Both the position numbers and the translations under genes were made by a program. The notes under the pieces were generated by a model that ran no database searches, was not told where the DNA came from, and saw nothing but the letters and a program-made list of their open reading frames with translations. A stretch of 64,000 bases of DNA from Planomonospora_B alba (GTDB lineage: Bacteria > Actinomycetota > Actinomycetes > Streptosporangiales > Streptosporangiaceae), in contig NZ_BAAAUT010000014.1 of the NCBI RefSeq assembly GCF_039534085.1, positions 78,720 to 142,719 of the forward strand, given 5' to 3'. Positions 47,939 to 56,709 of this stretch are shown in pieces; within the stretch, counting starts at the first letter, position 1, and every line of letters starts with the position of its first letter.

Positions 47939-49138
47939 CTACCGGGTACGGCGGGCGATGAAGGTGATGGCACCGGTGGCGCCGAAGGCCACGAGCAGCC
48001 AGAGCAGCACGGCCGAGGCGGGCACCCCGGCGTCCTCCTCGCCGTCGGCCGCCTCCGCGGCCCCGCCCGTGCCGCCCGGCCGGCCCGTCTCCGCGGCCCC
48101 GTCCGCTCCGCCCGGCCGGTCCGTCTCCGCGGCCCCGTCCGCTCCGCCCGGCCGGTCCGCGCCCGCCGTACCGCTCGGCTCGGGAGCGGGGGTGGGAGAG
48201 GCCGCCGCCAGGACCCGCTCGGGCAGCGGCACCCGGTGGACCGGGCTGTCGGCCCCCTCGCTCCCGGTCAGCAGGGCCCCGCCGTCCGCGGTGTAGGCGA
48301 TCGACTCGGCCTGCTCCAGCTGGGGCATCGGGACCCGCGCCAGCTGCCGGTCGAAGTCGCGGTAGACCGTCGCGGAGAAGTAGGTCCGGATCACGAAGCT
48401 CGACCCGTCGGGCGCGTAGGCGGCGTCGGTCGCCATGACCGGCGCGGAGCCGACCCGGCGCAGCACGTTGACCTTCCCGGTGCGCAGGCGCTGCGGCGCC
48501 GCGTAGACCGACCCGGCGAACTCCTTGCTCACGATGTACAGCCGCCCGGTCTTCGGATGGACCATGACGCCCTCGGCGTTGTGCCCGCCGTCCTCGTAGC
48601 GGAAGCGGTAACGCACGGCGGAGACGGTGGCGTCGCGCAGCGAGGCGGGCTCGGGCACCTTGTAGACCGAGATGTCGGGCCAGGCCCCGTCGAAGTTGTC
48701 GCCGATGTCGGCGAACCAGAGCACCCCCCGGCCGGTCTCCGGGTCCCGGGAGGCCGCCATGCCCTCCCAGTCGCGGGCCTGCGCCCCCCGCACGGTGAAC
48801 GCCGCCCGGGTGCGGCCGTCGCCGCCCACCGCGAAGAAGACCGGTCCCGCCTCGCTGTCGTTGTGGGTGTAGTAGACGTCCTCGTGCGTCGGCGAGACCG
48901 CCAGCCCGCTCGACTCGGTGATCCGGGGGTCCGTGAAGCGGAACAGGACCCGCTCCGCCTCGTCGCCGCCCGGCTCCCGTCCGGCCCCGCCCGGCTCCGC
49001 CGGAGTTCCCGCCGGCGCCTCCGCCCGGCCCGTCCCGGCCGCCCCCGCCTGCACGCCGGGAGCGGCGAACACCGAGGCCGCGGCCAGCCCCGCCACGGCC
49101 GCCACCCGAATCAGGATCTCCCCCGGTCTGCTCCGCAT
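47939..49138 (-). CDS. Secreted, membrane-anchored beta-propeller-like protein
   Basis: A 399-residue protein: signal peptide (ILIRVAAVAGLAAASVFA), a low-complexity stretch, a domain of about 260 residues with propeller-like strands (ITESSGLAVSPTHEDVYYTH, DWEGMAASRDP, LWFADIGDN, HNAEGVMVHPKTGRLYIVSKE, ADGGALLTGSEG), a tail of three 12-residue repeats of the type DRPGGADGAAET, and a C-terminal TM helix with RRTR. The 36-bp DNA repeats encoding the tail are almost perfect. Its ATG follows directly on the stop of the PadR gene upstream (TGAATG), so the two are coupled. Function unknown; perhaps an extracellular esterase-like or binding protein. Confidence 0.75.
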   Translation of the reverse strand: MRSRPGEILIRVAAVAGLAAASVFAAPGVQAGAAGTGRAEAPAGTPAEPGGAGREPGGDEAERVLFRFTDPRITESSGLAVSPTHEDVYYTHNDSEAGPVFFAVGGDGRTRAAFTVRGAQARDWEGMAASRDPETGRGVLWFADIGDNFDGAWPDISVYKVPEPASLRDATVSAVRYRFRYEDGGHNAEGVMVHPKTGRLYIVSKEFAGSVYAAPQRLRTGKVNVLRRVGSAPVMATDAAYAPDGSSFVIRTYFSATVYRDFDRQLARVPMPQLEQAESIAYTADGGALLTGSEGADSPVHRVPLPERVLAAASPTPAPEPSGTAGADRPGGADGAAETDRPGGADGAAETGRPGGTGGAAEAADGEEDAGVPASAVLLWLLVAFGATGAITFIARRTR

Positions 49139-49675
49139 TCAGCCATCATGCCCCGGCAGCAGCTCGCGCAGGCGGCGCAGGAGGCGCTCGTCCGCGTCGA
49201 GGATCTCCGCGGCGTTGTCGAACAGGGCCGCCGCCAGCGGCGAGATCTCCGCCTTCAGCGCCCGCCCCCGCTCGGTGTGCTCCCGGGCGGCCGCGACCTC
49301 CGCCTCCGCCTCCGCCAGCCGGGCCAGGACCTCCTCGCGGGGGAGCAGGTGGATCCAGGTGGCGGCGAGGGCCAGCGCCGACTGCACCCCGTGCGGCGGC
49401 CGGCCGAGCGCGTCGAGGAGCAGGCGCTTCAGCTCGGCCCGGCCCTCCTCGGTGATCGCGTAGACCTTCCGGAGCCGGTCGCCGGTCCGCTCCTCCGCCT
49501 CGGTGCGCACCAGGCCGTCCTTCTCCAGCCTGCTGAGCGCGTAGTAGACCGATCCGGGCAGCACCGGCGTCCACCGGTCCAGCTCGCCCTCCACGGTGAG
49601 CTGGTTGATCTCGTAGCCGTGCATGGGCCGCTGCTGCAACAGGCCGAGCACGAGCATGCGCGCGCTGGAGGACAA
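49139..49675 (-). CDS. PadR/VirR-type regulator
   Basis: PadR-family regulator of 178 residues with the longer C-terminal coiled domain. N-terminal winged helix: SSSARMLVLGLLQQRPMHGYEINQL, LPGSVYYALSRLEKDGLV, KVYAITEEGRAELK. The C-terminal half (about 95-178) is helical. No ATG fits well: TTG 49675 has GGGAG at 6 nt and is chosen; TTG 49711 and ATG 49657 are alternatives. It is divergent from the class C-like hydrolase gene, and paired inverted repeats lie between them. The downstream propeller-protein gene is translationally coupled. Confidence 0.85.
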   Translation of the reverse strand: MSSSARMLVLGLLQQRPMHGYEINQLTVEGELDRWTPVLPGSVYYALSRLEKDGLVRTEAEERTGDRLRKVYAITEEGRAELKRLLLDALGRPPHGVQSALALAATWIHLLPREEVLARLAEAEAEVAAAREHTERGRALKAEISPLAAALFDNAAEILDADERLLRRLRELLPGHDG

Positions 49676-49713
49676 CCACGCTCCCGGACGAGTCGGACCA
49701 CCGATGTTCAAAG

Positions 49714-49769
49714 TTGACTATAGCGATCCGCCGTGCCCTAATAGTCAAGGTTGATTATTCATCCTTGAC
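49714..49769. promoter_or_regulatory. PadR-type operators between padR and the serine hydrolase gene
   Basis: TTGACTAT-N19-ATAGTCAA (49714-49748) and GTCAAGG-N12-CCTTGAC (49744-49769) are perfect inverted repeats that interlock. The island is unusually AT-rich for this genome. TTGACT and TAATAG/TATAGT elements on both strands suggest overlapping divergent promoters. Confidence 0.6.
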
Positions 49770-49781
49770 CAAGGGGAGATC

Positions 49782-51056
49782 ATGAACTGGCGTACCGGAT
49801 CGCGGATGGACACGCTGGTGAAGGCCTACACGCGGCTCGGCCGCTTCAGCGGCTCGGTCCTGGTCGCCCGCGGCGACAGAGTCCTGCTCTCCAAGGGGTA
49901 CGGCCTGGCCGACCACGAGCACGGCGTGCCGAACACCCCGCGGACGGCCTTCCGGATCGGGTCGCAGACCAAGACGTTCACCGCGATCGCGATCCTGCGC
50001 CTCCAGGAGTGCGGCCTGCTCGACGTCGCCCGGCCCCTGGAGGAGGTCCTGCCCGGCCACCCCGGCGGGGACCGCATCACCCTCCACCACCTGCTGACCA
50101 ACACCTCGGGCATCCCCGACTACATCACCACCGAGGACTTCACCCGGACCATGGGCCTGTCCCGGACGGTCGACGAGCTGATCGCGACCTTCCGGGACCG
50201 GCCGCCGCTCTTCGCCCCCGGCGAGCGGATGAGCTACAGCAACTCCGGCTGGGTGCTGCTCGGCGCGGTCATCGAGCGGCTCACCGGCCAGACCTACGGC
50301 GACCACGTCCGCAGCGAGATCCTCGCCCCGCTCGGCATGGAGCGCAGCGGGCTCGCCGCCTCCGGCGACGTGGTCCCCGGCCACGCCGACGGCTACATGC
50401 TCGACGGCGGACGGGCCGTCCGCACGCCGTACCTGGACAACTCCAACCAGTACGCGGCCGGGGCGCTGCACTCGACCACCGAGGACATGCTCCGCTGGGT
50501 GCGGGGCCTGCGCGCCGGGAAGGTGCTCGGCCCTCGCTCGCTCGAACTGCTCGTCACACCCCAGGTGGACGGCTACGCCTACGGCTGCATGGCGGCCGGC
50601 GGCCGCCTGGAGAGCTCCGGCGGGACCATCGGCTACGTGAGCCTCACCACCCACTACCCCGCCGACGACCTGACGGTCGTCGTCCTGGCGAACGCCGAGA
50701 ACGCCGCCTACACGGAGATCGAGACGGCGCTGGCCGCGATCGCGCGCGGCGAGCCGTACGAGGTGCCGGGCGAGCGGGTCTTCGTCCCGGCCGACCCGTC
50801 GGTCTTCGACGCCTGCACGGGCCGCTACGAGTGCACCTTCATGGGGCGGACCTCGACCATCGAGGTGACGCACGAGGGGGACGGCCTGATGGTCGAGGTC
50901 CACGGCCTGAAGAAGACCGAGCTGCGCCCGATGTCGCGCACCCGCTACTTCGCCCGGATGAAGGGCGAGGTGGAGCTCACCTTCGTCGGCGAACCGGCCC
51001 GGAAGATCGAGATGCTCTGGAGCGGCCACCCCGTCACCGCCCGCCGCGTCGCCTGA
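49782..51056 (+). CDS. Class C beta-lactamase-like serine hydrolase
   Basis: Penicillin-binding-protein-like hydrolase of 424 residues without an evident signal peptide. SxxK is Ser-Gln-Thr-Lys in IGSQTKTFTAIA; YxN is Tyr-Ser-Asn in MSYSNSGWVLLG; the third motif is around SGGTIGYVS. About 90 C-terminal residues form an extra beta domain (FDACTGRYECTFMGRTSTIEV). Family members are esterases, peptidases or lactamases; cytoplasmic location argues against drug resistance. AAGGGGAG precedes the ATG. It is divergent from the PadR gene, whose operators overlap its promoter. Confidence 0.87.
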   Translation: MNWRTGSRMDTLVKAYTRLGRFSGSVLVARGDRVLLSKGYGLADHEHGVPNTPRTAFRIGSQTKTFTAIAILRLQECGLLDVARPLEEVLPGHPGGDRITLHHLLTNTSGIPDYITTEDFTRTMGLSRTVDELIATFRDRPPLFAPGERMSYSNSGWVLLGAVIERLTGQTYGDHVRSEILAPLGMERSGLAASGDVVPGHADGYMLDGGRAVRTPYLDNSNQYAAGALHSTTEDMLRWVRGLRAGKVLGPRSLELLVTPQVDGYAYGCMAAGGRLESSGGTIGYVSLTTHYPADDLTVVVLANAENAAYTEIETALAAIARGEPYEVPGERVFVPADPSVFDACTGRYECTFMGRTSTIEVTHEGDGLMVEVHGLKKTELRPMSRTRYFARMKGEVELTFVGEPARKIEMLWSGHPVTARRVA

Positions 51057-51377
51057 CGGGTCTGCGGGAACTCCTCGGAAGTGCACCCCTGGAAGATGCG
51101 GTTCCAGGAGGTTCGTCCCCGAAGAGTGACGCGATGTGGTCGGCCCCCGCCCCGAGGGGCTGTTCCGGGAGCCTCCGGCGCAGATGAGCTCCGGGGTCGT
51201 CTCCGATCCCGCAGGCCGTACGTCGGTCCGGGTCGCCGTCGCCGCGCTGGCCCCCGGACAACCCGGCAGGCCTGCACGGAGGGCCCCGGCCGATCTGCCG
51301 CGGCGGCGCGGGGTTCGACGCCGAACCCCGCGCGGGGAGCCGGGTGCGGAACCCGCCGAGGAGCGGCCCCGCGGACC
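51057..51377. other. 321-nt gap between convergent hydrolase genes
   Basis: Only the 12-bp hairpin described separately is seen. Open frames here are Arg/Pro-rich shadows without ribosome-binding sites. Confidence 0.5.
51306..51333. terminator. Perfect 12-bp hairpin between convergent genes
   Basis: GCGCGGGGTTCG (51306-51317) pairs with CGAACCCCGCGC (51322-51333) around a 4-nt loop. Placed to terminate both convergent hydrolase genes. Confidence 0.65.
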
Positions 51378-52343
51378 TCAGCCGGCGAGGCCGGGCAGGA
51401 CGACCTCGTCGATCACCACCGTGGCGGTCGGCTGGTCGGGCAGGTCGTACTGCCCCGCGGTGACGGCGATGACGAGGTCCCGCGCGGGCGTCACATGGAT
51501 CCGCTGGCCGCCGTTGCCGAACCCGCCCACCCAGGTGTCACCGACGTACCACTGGTAGCCGTAGCAGGAGCCCTCATCGATCCGCACGCGCGGGCGGAGC
51601 GCCGCCGCCAGCCAGGACTCCGGCACGACACCGGCGCCCCCGTCCAGCACGAGCCGCCCGATCGCCAGGAGGTCGCGGGGGGCGAGCCGCAGGCCGGAGG
51701 CCGCCAGGGCCCTGCCGTCCGCGCCGGTCGACCACTCGAAGCGCTCGATGCCCAGCGGCTCGAACAGCCTGGCCCGCGCGTAGTCCTCCAGCGCCGTCCC
51801 GGTGCCCTTCTCGATGAGCCGCCCCAGCAGCGCCGTGGCGCCCCCGCAGTAGGACCGCCGCACCCCGGGCTCCTCCACGACCGGCCGCTCCAGGACGTAG
51901 CGGAAGCGGTCGGGGGCCAGTTCCATCGCGATCTCGCCGTTGGCCGGGCTCGTGTAGGGGACCTCCTCCCGCCACTCCAGGCCGAGCGTCATGGTGAGCG
52001 CGTGCTCGACGGTCAGCGCGGCGCGGCGCGGGTCCCGGGCGAGGTCGGGGTACTCGGGGAAGTGCCGCAGCAGCGGCTCGCCCGGCTCCGGCACCCGGCC
52101 CTCGGCCAGCGCGACGCCGTACAGCAGGCCGACGACGCTCTTGGTCACCGAGCGGACGTCGTGGAGCGTGTCCGGGGCGAAGCGCACGTGGCCGAGCGGC
52201 TCGTTCAGCCGGAAGTCCTCGCCCTCGCCGTAGTGCTCCAGGACCACCCGGCCGCGGTGGGCGACGACGACACCGTGCAGGTCCGGCACGCGGCCCTGCG
52301 CGACGGCGCGGGCGAGGCGGTCGGCGAGCGTCTCACTGTCCAT
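51378..52343 (-). CDS. Beta-lactamase-family serine hydrolase
   Basis: Serine hydrolase of 321 residues, cytoplasmic by sequence. SxxK is Ser-Val-Thr-Lys in DVRSVTKSVVGLLYGV; YxN is replaced by Tyr-Cys-Gly in RRSYCGGATALLG, and GGFGNGGQRIHV is the third motif region. Closest to the EstB/6-aminohexanoate-hydrolase-like branch acting on esters or amides. The ATG at 52343 is the natural start (DSETLADRLARAV); the longer open frame upstream is antisense to the aldo/keto reductase gene. Confidence 0.87.
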   Translation of the reverse strand: MDSETLADRLARAVAQGRVPDLHGVVVAHRGRVVLEHYGEGEDFRLNEPLGHVRFAPDTLHDVRSVTKSVVGLLYGVALAEGRVPEPGEPLLRHFPEYPDLARDPRRAALTVEHALTMTLGLEWREEVPYTSPANGEIAMELAPDRFRYVLERPVVEEPGVRRSYCGGATALLGRLIEKGTGTALEDYARARLFEPLGIERFEWSTGADGRALAASGLRLAPRDLLAIGRLVLDGGAGVVPESWLAAALRPRVRIDEGSCYGYQWYVGDTWVGGFGNGGQRIHVTPARDLVIAVTAGQYDLPDQPTATVVIDEVVLPGLAG

Positions 52344-52468
52344 GGACCGTTTGTAGCTCGTTCTCCGGTCCGCCGCGACCTTCCCGGTCCACGGCGGCCC
52401 TCCCGGCGCGTGGCCGCACCGGGGGAAACCGGGGAGGAAGGGCTCGCCTTGAGCGCACTCCAGGCGCC

Positions 52469-52474
52469 TAATGT
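52469..52474 (+). promoter_or_regulatory. -10 hexamer TAATGT of the reductase gene, leaderless spacing
   Basis: TAATGT is 7 nt upstream of the ATG at 52482; no Shine-Dalgarno is present. A partial -35 (CTTGAG) lies about 15 nt further up. Confidence 0.45.
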
Positions 52475-52481
52475 GGGCGAC

Positions 52482-53450
52482 ATGGATTACACACAGCTTG
52501 GCCGTAGCGGCCTGAAGGTCAGCCGCCTCTGCCTGGGCACCATGAACTTCGGTCCGGCGACCACGGAGGAGGACTCCTTCGCGATCATGGACCACGCCCA
52601 CGAGCTGGGGATCAACTTCTTCGACACGGCCAACGTCTACGGCTGGAAGAAGGGCGAGGGGATCACCGAGAGCATCATCGGCCGCTGGTTCGCCCAGGGC
52701 GGCGGGCGCAGGGAGCGGACCGTCATCGCCACCAAGCTCTACGGGGACATGGGCGACTGGCCCAACGAGGGCCGGCTGTCCGCGCTGAACATCCGCCGGG
52801 CCTGCGAGGCGTCGCTCAGGCGCATGCAGACCGACTACATCGACCTCTACCAGGCCCACCACGTCGACCGGAACACCCCGTTCGAGGAGTTCTGGGAGGC
52901 CATGGACATCCTCAAGCAGCAGGGCAAGATCCTGTACGTCGGCTCGTCCAACTTCGCGGGCTGGCACATCGCCAAGGCCCAGGAGGAGGCCCGCCGCCGG
53001 GGCACCATGGGCCTGGTCTCCGAGCAGTCCCACTACAACCTGCTGGTCCGCCCCGCCGAGCTGGAGGTCATCCCGGCCTGCCAGGACTACGGCCTCGGCC
53101 TGATCCCGTGGAGCCCGCTCGCGGGCGGCCTGCTGGGCGGCGTCCTGCGCAAGATCGACAAGGGCCGCTCCGCCTCGGAGATGATCACCCAGCAGCTGGA
53201 GAAGCACCGCGACAAGATCGAGCGCTACGAGGCGTTCTGCGACGAGCTCGGTGAGGACCCGGCCAACGTGGGGATGGCCTGGCTGCTCCACCAGCCGGCG
53301 GTCACCGCGCCGATCGTCGGCCCGCGCACGCTGGAGCAGCTCGACGGGAACGTCAAGGCCCTCCAGATCACGCTCGACGAGAAGGCGCTGGCCCGGCTCG
53401 ACGAGATCTTCCCCGGCTTCAGGACCGCTCCGGAGGAGTACGCCTGGTAG
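52482..53450 (+). CDS. Aldo/keto reductase
   Basis: NADPH-dependent oxidoreductase of 322 residues with the TIM-barrel AKR fold. Catalytic tetrad parts: Asp and Tyr in FFDTANVYGWKKGEG, Lys in TVIATKLYGD, His in LYQAHHVDRNTPFEE. YVGSSNFAGWHIAKA, SEQSHYNLLVR and the C-terminal coenzyme-binding segment VTAPIVGPRTLEQLDGN follow. It belongs to the YajO/Kv-beta-like branch. Substrate unknown. It starts from a probably leaderless mRNA and has no operon partner. Confidence 0.93.
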   Translation: MDYTQLGRSGLKVSRLCLGTMNFGPATTEEDSFAIMDHAHELGINFFDTANVYGWKKGEGITESIIGRWFAQGGGRRERTVIATKLYGDMGDWPNEGRLSALNIRRACEASLRRMQTDYIDLYQAHHVDRNTPFEEFWEAMDILKQQGKILYVGSSNFAGWHIAKAQEEARRRGTMGLVSEQSHYNLLVRPAELEVIPACQDYGLGLIPWSPLAGGLLGGVLRKIDKGRSASEMITQQLEKHRDKIERYEAFCDELGEDPANVGMAWLLHQPAVTAPIVGPRTLEQLDGNVKALQITLDEKALARLDEIFPGFRTAPEEYAW

Positions 53451-53456
53451 GAGGCG

Positions 53457-53540
53457 TCAGGAGACGAGGGCTCCGACCACCACGAGCAGCACGAGCAGCG
53501 TGAGCACCGTGGGCAGCAGCCAGCGACGGGGACGATCCAC
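53457..53540 (-). CDS. 27-residue hydrophobic micro-protein
   Basis: GTG at 53540, TGA at 53457-53459. Sequence begins VDRPRRWLLPTVL and continues as a run of Leu/Val ending GALVS: one TM helix with a basic N-terminus. The GTG is 10 nt after the ThpR stop, and also 7 nt after a TAGGCT -10-like hexamer. Small single-TM proteins of this kind are common and usually missed. Coding is plausible, not certain. Confidence 0.4.
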   Translation of the reverse strand: MDRPRRWLLPTVLTLLVLLVVVGALVS

Positions 53541-53550
53541 GCCCTGGAGC

Positions 53551-54168
53551 CTAACCCTGCCCACGGGGTGCCCGCGCCACGAGGGGCCACTCCGCGACCG
53601 TCTCGTAGCGCACGCCGCCCCGCTCCGGGCCCGCCTGCGGGCTCCCGAAGCTGCTCCGCATCAGGTGCACGGTCTCCGCCTCCCACTCCGCGCCGGCGAA
53701 CGGCTCCAGCGCCTCGACCAGCGGACGCGCGTCGACGTCGCCCCGGGTGCGGGCCCGGGCCAGGGTCAGGTGCGGCTTGAAGCGCCGGTCGTCCACCTCG
53801 ATGCCCTCGCGCCGCGCCCCCGCGGCGGTGGAGTCGGCCAGCCGGACGATCTCGGGGCGCCCGCCGTACGACTCGCCGCCGCCGCGCAGGCCCGCCCAGA
53901 AGACCCGGCACCGCCGCGCGGAGGGGAACGCGCCGGCGCCGGCGAAGGCCAGCGTCATCGGCGCGTACCGGGAGGCGGCGCGGGCGAGCCGGAGCTCCAG
54001 CCCGGGCACCGCCTCCTCGGGCACCTCGCCCAGGAAGGCCAGGGTCAGGTGCCAGTTCTCCGGATCGACCCAGCGCAGCTGCGGCCATCCCTCCCGGTGC
54101 GGCGCGAGCGCGCGGGCGAGCTCATCGCGCGCCCGCCGCGGCGGCAGCAACGCCACGAACAGCCGCAT
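53551..54168 (-). CDS. thpR: RNA 2',3'-cyclic phosphodiesterase (2H family)
   Basis: 2H phosphoesterase of 205 residues, formerly called 2'-5' RNA ligase. Two HxTx motifs form the active site: HLTLAFLG (about residue 40) and HLTLARAR (about 133). It hydrolyses 2',3'-cyclic phosphate RNA ends. The ATG at 54168 has GGAGG at 7 nt and overlaps the end of the MFS gene by 47 nt in another frame, a long but genuine overlap since both ends are well conserved in type. Confidence 0.92.
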   Translation of the reverse strand: MRLFVALLPPRRARDELARALAPHREGWPQLRWVDPENWHLTLAFLGEVPEEAVPGLELRLARAASRYAPMTLAFAGAGAFPSARRCRVFWAGLRGGGESYGGRPEIVRLADSTAAGARREGIEVDDRRFKPHLTLARARTRGDVDARPLVEALEPFAGAEWEAETVHLMRSSFGSPQAGPERGGVRYETVAEWPLVARAPRGQG

Positions 54169-55423
54169 GCGTCGTCCTCCTGCCGATCGCCTTCGTCAGC
54201 ATTATCGCCGCGCCGACGCCGGCCAGGGTGAGCGCCCCGCCGACCATGACGCCCGCCCGCGGACCGCCGACCTCGGCCACCCAGCCGAGCAGCGGCGCGC
54301 CGACCGGGGCGCCGCCGGTGAACACCAGCACGTACAGGCCCATCACCCGGCCGCGCATCTCCGGCGAGGAGGCGAGCTGCACGCTCGCGTTGGCGGTCGT
54401 GTTGAGGGAGATCATCGCGACGCCGGTGGGGATGAGCAGGAGCAGGTAGAGCGGGTACCACGGGGCCAGGCCGGTGGCGATCTGGAACAGGCCGAACGAG
54501 ACCGCCCCGCCGATCAGCAGCTTCCGGCTCGGCTTCGTGCGCTTGGCCGCCATCAGCGCGCCGACCAGCGCGCCCACCGCGAACATGCTGGAGGCCAGGC
54601 CGAAGGAGGACGCGCCCGCGGAGAACACCTCGCGGGCCATCAGCGCGATCGACGTCGAGAACGACTGCATGCACAGCGACATGAAGGCGACCAGCAGGAT
54701 CGGCAGCAGCAGGTCCGGCCGGTCCTTCACGTAGCGCAGGCCCTCGCGCAGCTGGCCCTTGGCCCGGGGGACCGGGTCGGGGGTGGTCAGCTCGGAGGCG
54801 CGCATCAGGGCCAGCCCGCCGAGCACCGCGAGGAAGGAGAACGCGTTGATGAGGAAGATCGGCCCCGTGCCGCCGAGCATGTGGATCAGCACGCCGGCGA
54901 CGGCCGGGCCGAGCACGCGGGCCAGGTTGAAGCTGGAGGCGTTCAGCGCGATCGCGTTGGGCAGGTCCTGGCGGCCGACCATCTCCACCACGAACGACTG
55001 CCGGGTCGGCACCTCGACGCAGGCGATGAGGCCGAGCGCGAGCGCCATCACGTAGACGTGCCAGACCTGCGCGGTGCCGGTCACGGTGAGCACGCCCATG
55101 GTGAGCGCCAGCAGGCCCAGCAGCGACTGGGCGACGAACAGCAGCCGCCGCTTGGGGTAGCGGTCGGCGAGCATGCCGCCCCAGAGCCCGAACAGCAGCG
55201 TCGGCAGGAACTGCAGGGCGGTGGTCACGCCGAGCGCGGCCGCGCTGCCGCCCGTCAGGTCCAGCACCAGCCAGTCCTGCGCGGTGCGCTGCATCCAGCC
55301 GCCGACGTTGGAGACGACGCCGCCGATCGCGAAGAGCCGGTAGTTGCGGTTGCGCAGCGACCGGAACATCGAGCCCCTGCTCTCCGGCACGGTCTGGACG
55401 CCCCCGGTCCGGACCGCCTGCAT
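54122..55423 (-). CDS. MFS exporter (DHA3/EntS-like)
   Basis: Twelve-helix MFS transporter of 433 residues. FRSLRNRNYRLFAIGGVVSNVG and GGWMQRTAQDWLVLDLTGG open TM1; FGLWGGMLADRYPKRRLLF is motif A. The DHA3 family exports siderophores and drugs. It follows a MarR regulator gene on the same strand with a 161-nt gap that holds only Arg/Gly-rich read-through sequence. Start is uncertain: ATG 55423 or ATG 55369 (AGGGG at 4 nt, directly before FRSLRNRNYR). Probably a MarR-controlled drug efflux gene. Confidence 0.88.
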   Translation of the reverse strand: MQAVRTGGVQTVPESRGSMFRSLRNRNYRLFAIGGVVSNVGGWMQRTAQDWLVLDLTGGSAAALGVTTALQFLPTLLFGLWGGMLADRYPKRRLLFVAQSLLGLLALTMGVLTVTGTAQVWHVYVMALALGLIACVEVPTRQSFVVEMVGRQDLPNAIALNASSFNLARVLGPAVAGVLIHMLGGTGPIFLINAFSFLAVLGGLALMRASELTTPDPVPRAKGQLREGLRYVKDRPDLLLPILLVAFMSLCMQSFSTSIALMAREVFSAGASSFGLASSMFAVGALVGALMAAKRTKPSRKLLIGGAVSFGLFQIATGLAPWYPLYLLLLIPTGVAMISLNTTANASVQLASSPEMRGRVMGLYVLVFTGGAPVGAPLLGWVAEVGGPRAGVMVGGALTLAGVGAAIMLTKAIGRRTTHAAVRGVAAAAAGAR

Positions 55424-55584
55424 CTCCCGGGCCGCCGCCCTGCGCGCGATCCGGCCGCGGCGCACCCGCGCCCGCAGCCCCAGCCGCTTGCCTCGCCCGT
55501 CTCGCCCGCCGGACCGGACGGACGGTCCGGCGGATGCCTCGGCCTCGGGGGAAACGGCCGAGGCGCCGGGTTCGTCAGGTTCGG

Positions 55585-56043
55585 CTAGATCCGGCTGAGC
55601 TTCTCCAGAATCGGAGCCGCCTGCCGCAGCACCGCCCTCTCCTCGGGGGTCAGCTCCTTCAGCCGCTGCGCCAGCCAGGCGTCCCTGCGCCGGCGCTCCT
55701 CCTTCAGCAGCGCCGACCCCGCCTCGGTCACGGTCAGGCTCACCTGGCGCCGGTCGGTCGGATGCGGGGTGCGCGACAGCAGCCCCCGCTCTTCCAGCAC
55801 GGCGATCACACGTGTCATCGAGGGCGGCTGCACCTTCTCGTGCTCGGCCAGCTCTCCTGGCGTTATGCCGGGGTGCCGGTCCACGGCGGCGAGCGTCGCG
55901 ACCTGGGTGGGGGTCAGCGAGTGGCCCGCGGCCTGCCTGCGCAGGCGCCTGGTCAGACGTGCCAGTGACACGCGCAGCGCCGATGCCAGACCGGCGTCGC
56001 TGCGCAGGTTGGCGACGGGGTCCTTCCTGTCTGGGTAACTCAT
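55585..56043 (-). CDS. MarR-family regulator
   Basis: MarR regulator of 152 residues. Winged helix from about 45 to 115: LTPTQVATLAAVDRHPGITPGELAEHEKVQPPSMTRVIAVLEERGLLSR and the wing DRRQVSLTVTEAG. N- and C-terminal helices dimerise. It precedes the MFS exporter gene and probably represses itself and the exporter until a drug binds. The ATG at 56043 has no good Shine-Dalgarno; repeats overlap the start region. Confidence 0.92.
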   Translation of the reverse strand: MSYPDRKDPVANLRSDAGLASALRVSLARLTRRLRRQAAGHSLTPTQVATLAAVDRHPGITPGELAEHEKVQPPSMTRVIAVLEERGLLSRTPHPTDRRQVSLTVTEAGSALLKEERRRRDAWLAQRLKELTPEERAVLRQAAPILEKLSRI

Positions 56044-56068
56044 TAGCTGTACTCATTACCCTTGCTAA
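56038..56068 (-). promoter_or_regulatory. Repeats over the marR start, candidate MarR operator
   Basis: TAATGAGT occurs twice on the minus strand (56038-56045 and 56051-56058, 13-bp period), and TTAGC/GCTAA arms (56043-56047, 56064-56068) enclose the second. An AT-rich patch in GC-rich DNA, overlapping the likely promoter. Confidence 0.45.
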
Positions 56069-56213
56069 CGATGCGCGCTCGCATCCCATTCCCTCCGGGC
56101 CGGATTCATTCCCGCGAGCCGTAAAGCGTGACAGACGGACCCCGTACTTCCCAACCCGGGACGCCGTTTCGGAGGGTGAGGTCGATCTCAGGGCCGCCGG
56201 CCCCGGCGCCCCC

Positions 56214-56435
56214 TCACGCCGTACGGCCGGCGGCCTCCACGCTCTCCCGGAGGGCGCGCACCTCCCGCGCCAGGTCCACCAGGGCCATGCCGACCCCGGC
56301 CAGGGCCAGCGCGTCGACCCCCGGTCCACCGCGGGCGGCCCGCTCCGCGGCCTCGTGCAGCAGGTCGGCGGCCTCCGGGACCGGCCGCTCGCGGCGGGCG
56401 GGCGGGAAGGGCTGCTCGTCGTAGAGGGGCTGCAT
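56214..56435 (-). CDS. Small conserved-type protein of unknown function
   Basis: A 73-residue acidic-to-neutral protein: QPLYDEQPFPPARRERPVPE, then a helix pair (AADLLHEAAERAARGG and LALAGVGMALVDLAREVRALRESVEAAG). The ATG at 56435 has GGAG at 7 nt, which separates it from the longer shadow frame upstream. Not recognised. It stands alone between marR and the inhibitor gene. Confidence 0.65.
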   Translation of the reverse strand: MQPLYDEQPFPPARRERPVPEAADLLHEAAERAARGGPGVDALALAGVGMALVDLAREVRALRESVEAAGRTA

Positions 56436-56709
56436 CGATCGTCTCCAAACAGTGAGGGGGAGGGGGACGGGGCCCCCGGACCGGTGGGCCGGTGGAACGG
56501 CACGGCGGGACCTCCGGTCCCCACCGGCCTCCTCCACCGGCCCGGAATCCGGATATCGAACGCCGCGGTCTCCGCCGGTGAAATGAAACGGTGAATTCAC
56601 TCCGGCGGGCGAAGGAATCCTCCATGAATCACCGGACCGGATCGAGGAGACCCGGAAACGGCGGCGCCGCGCATCCGCCACGGCGCCGAAGAATTGACTG
56701 GCCGGCCGA

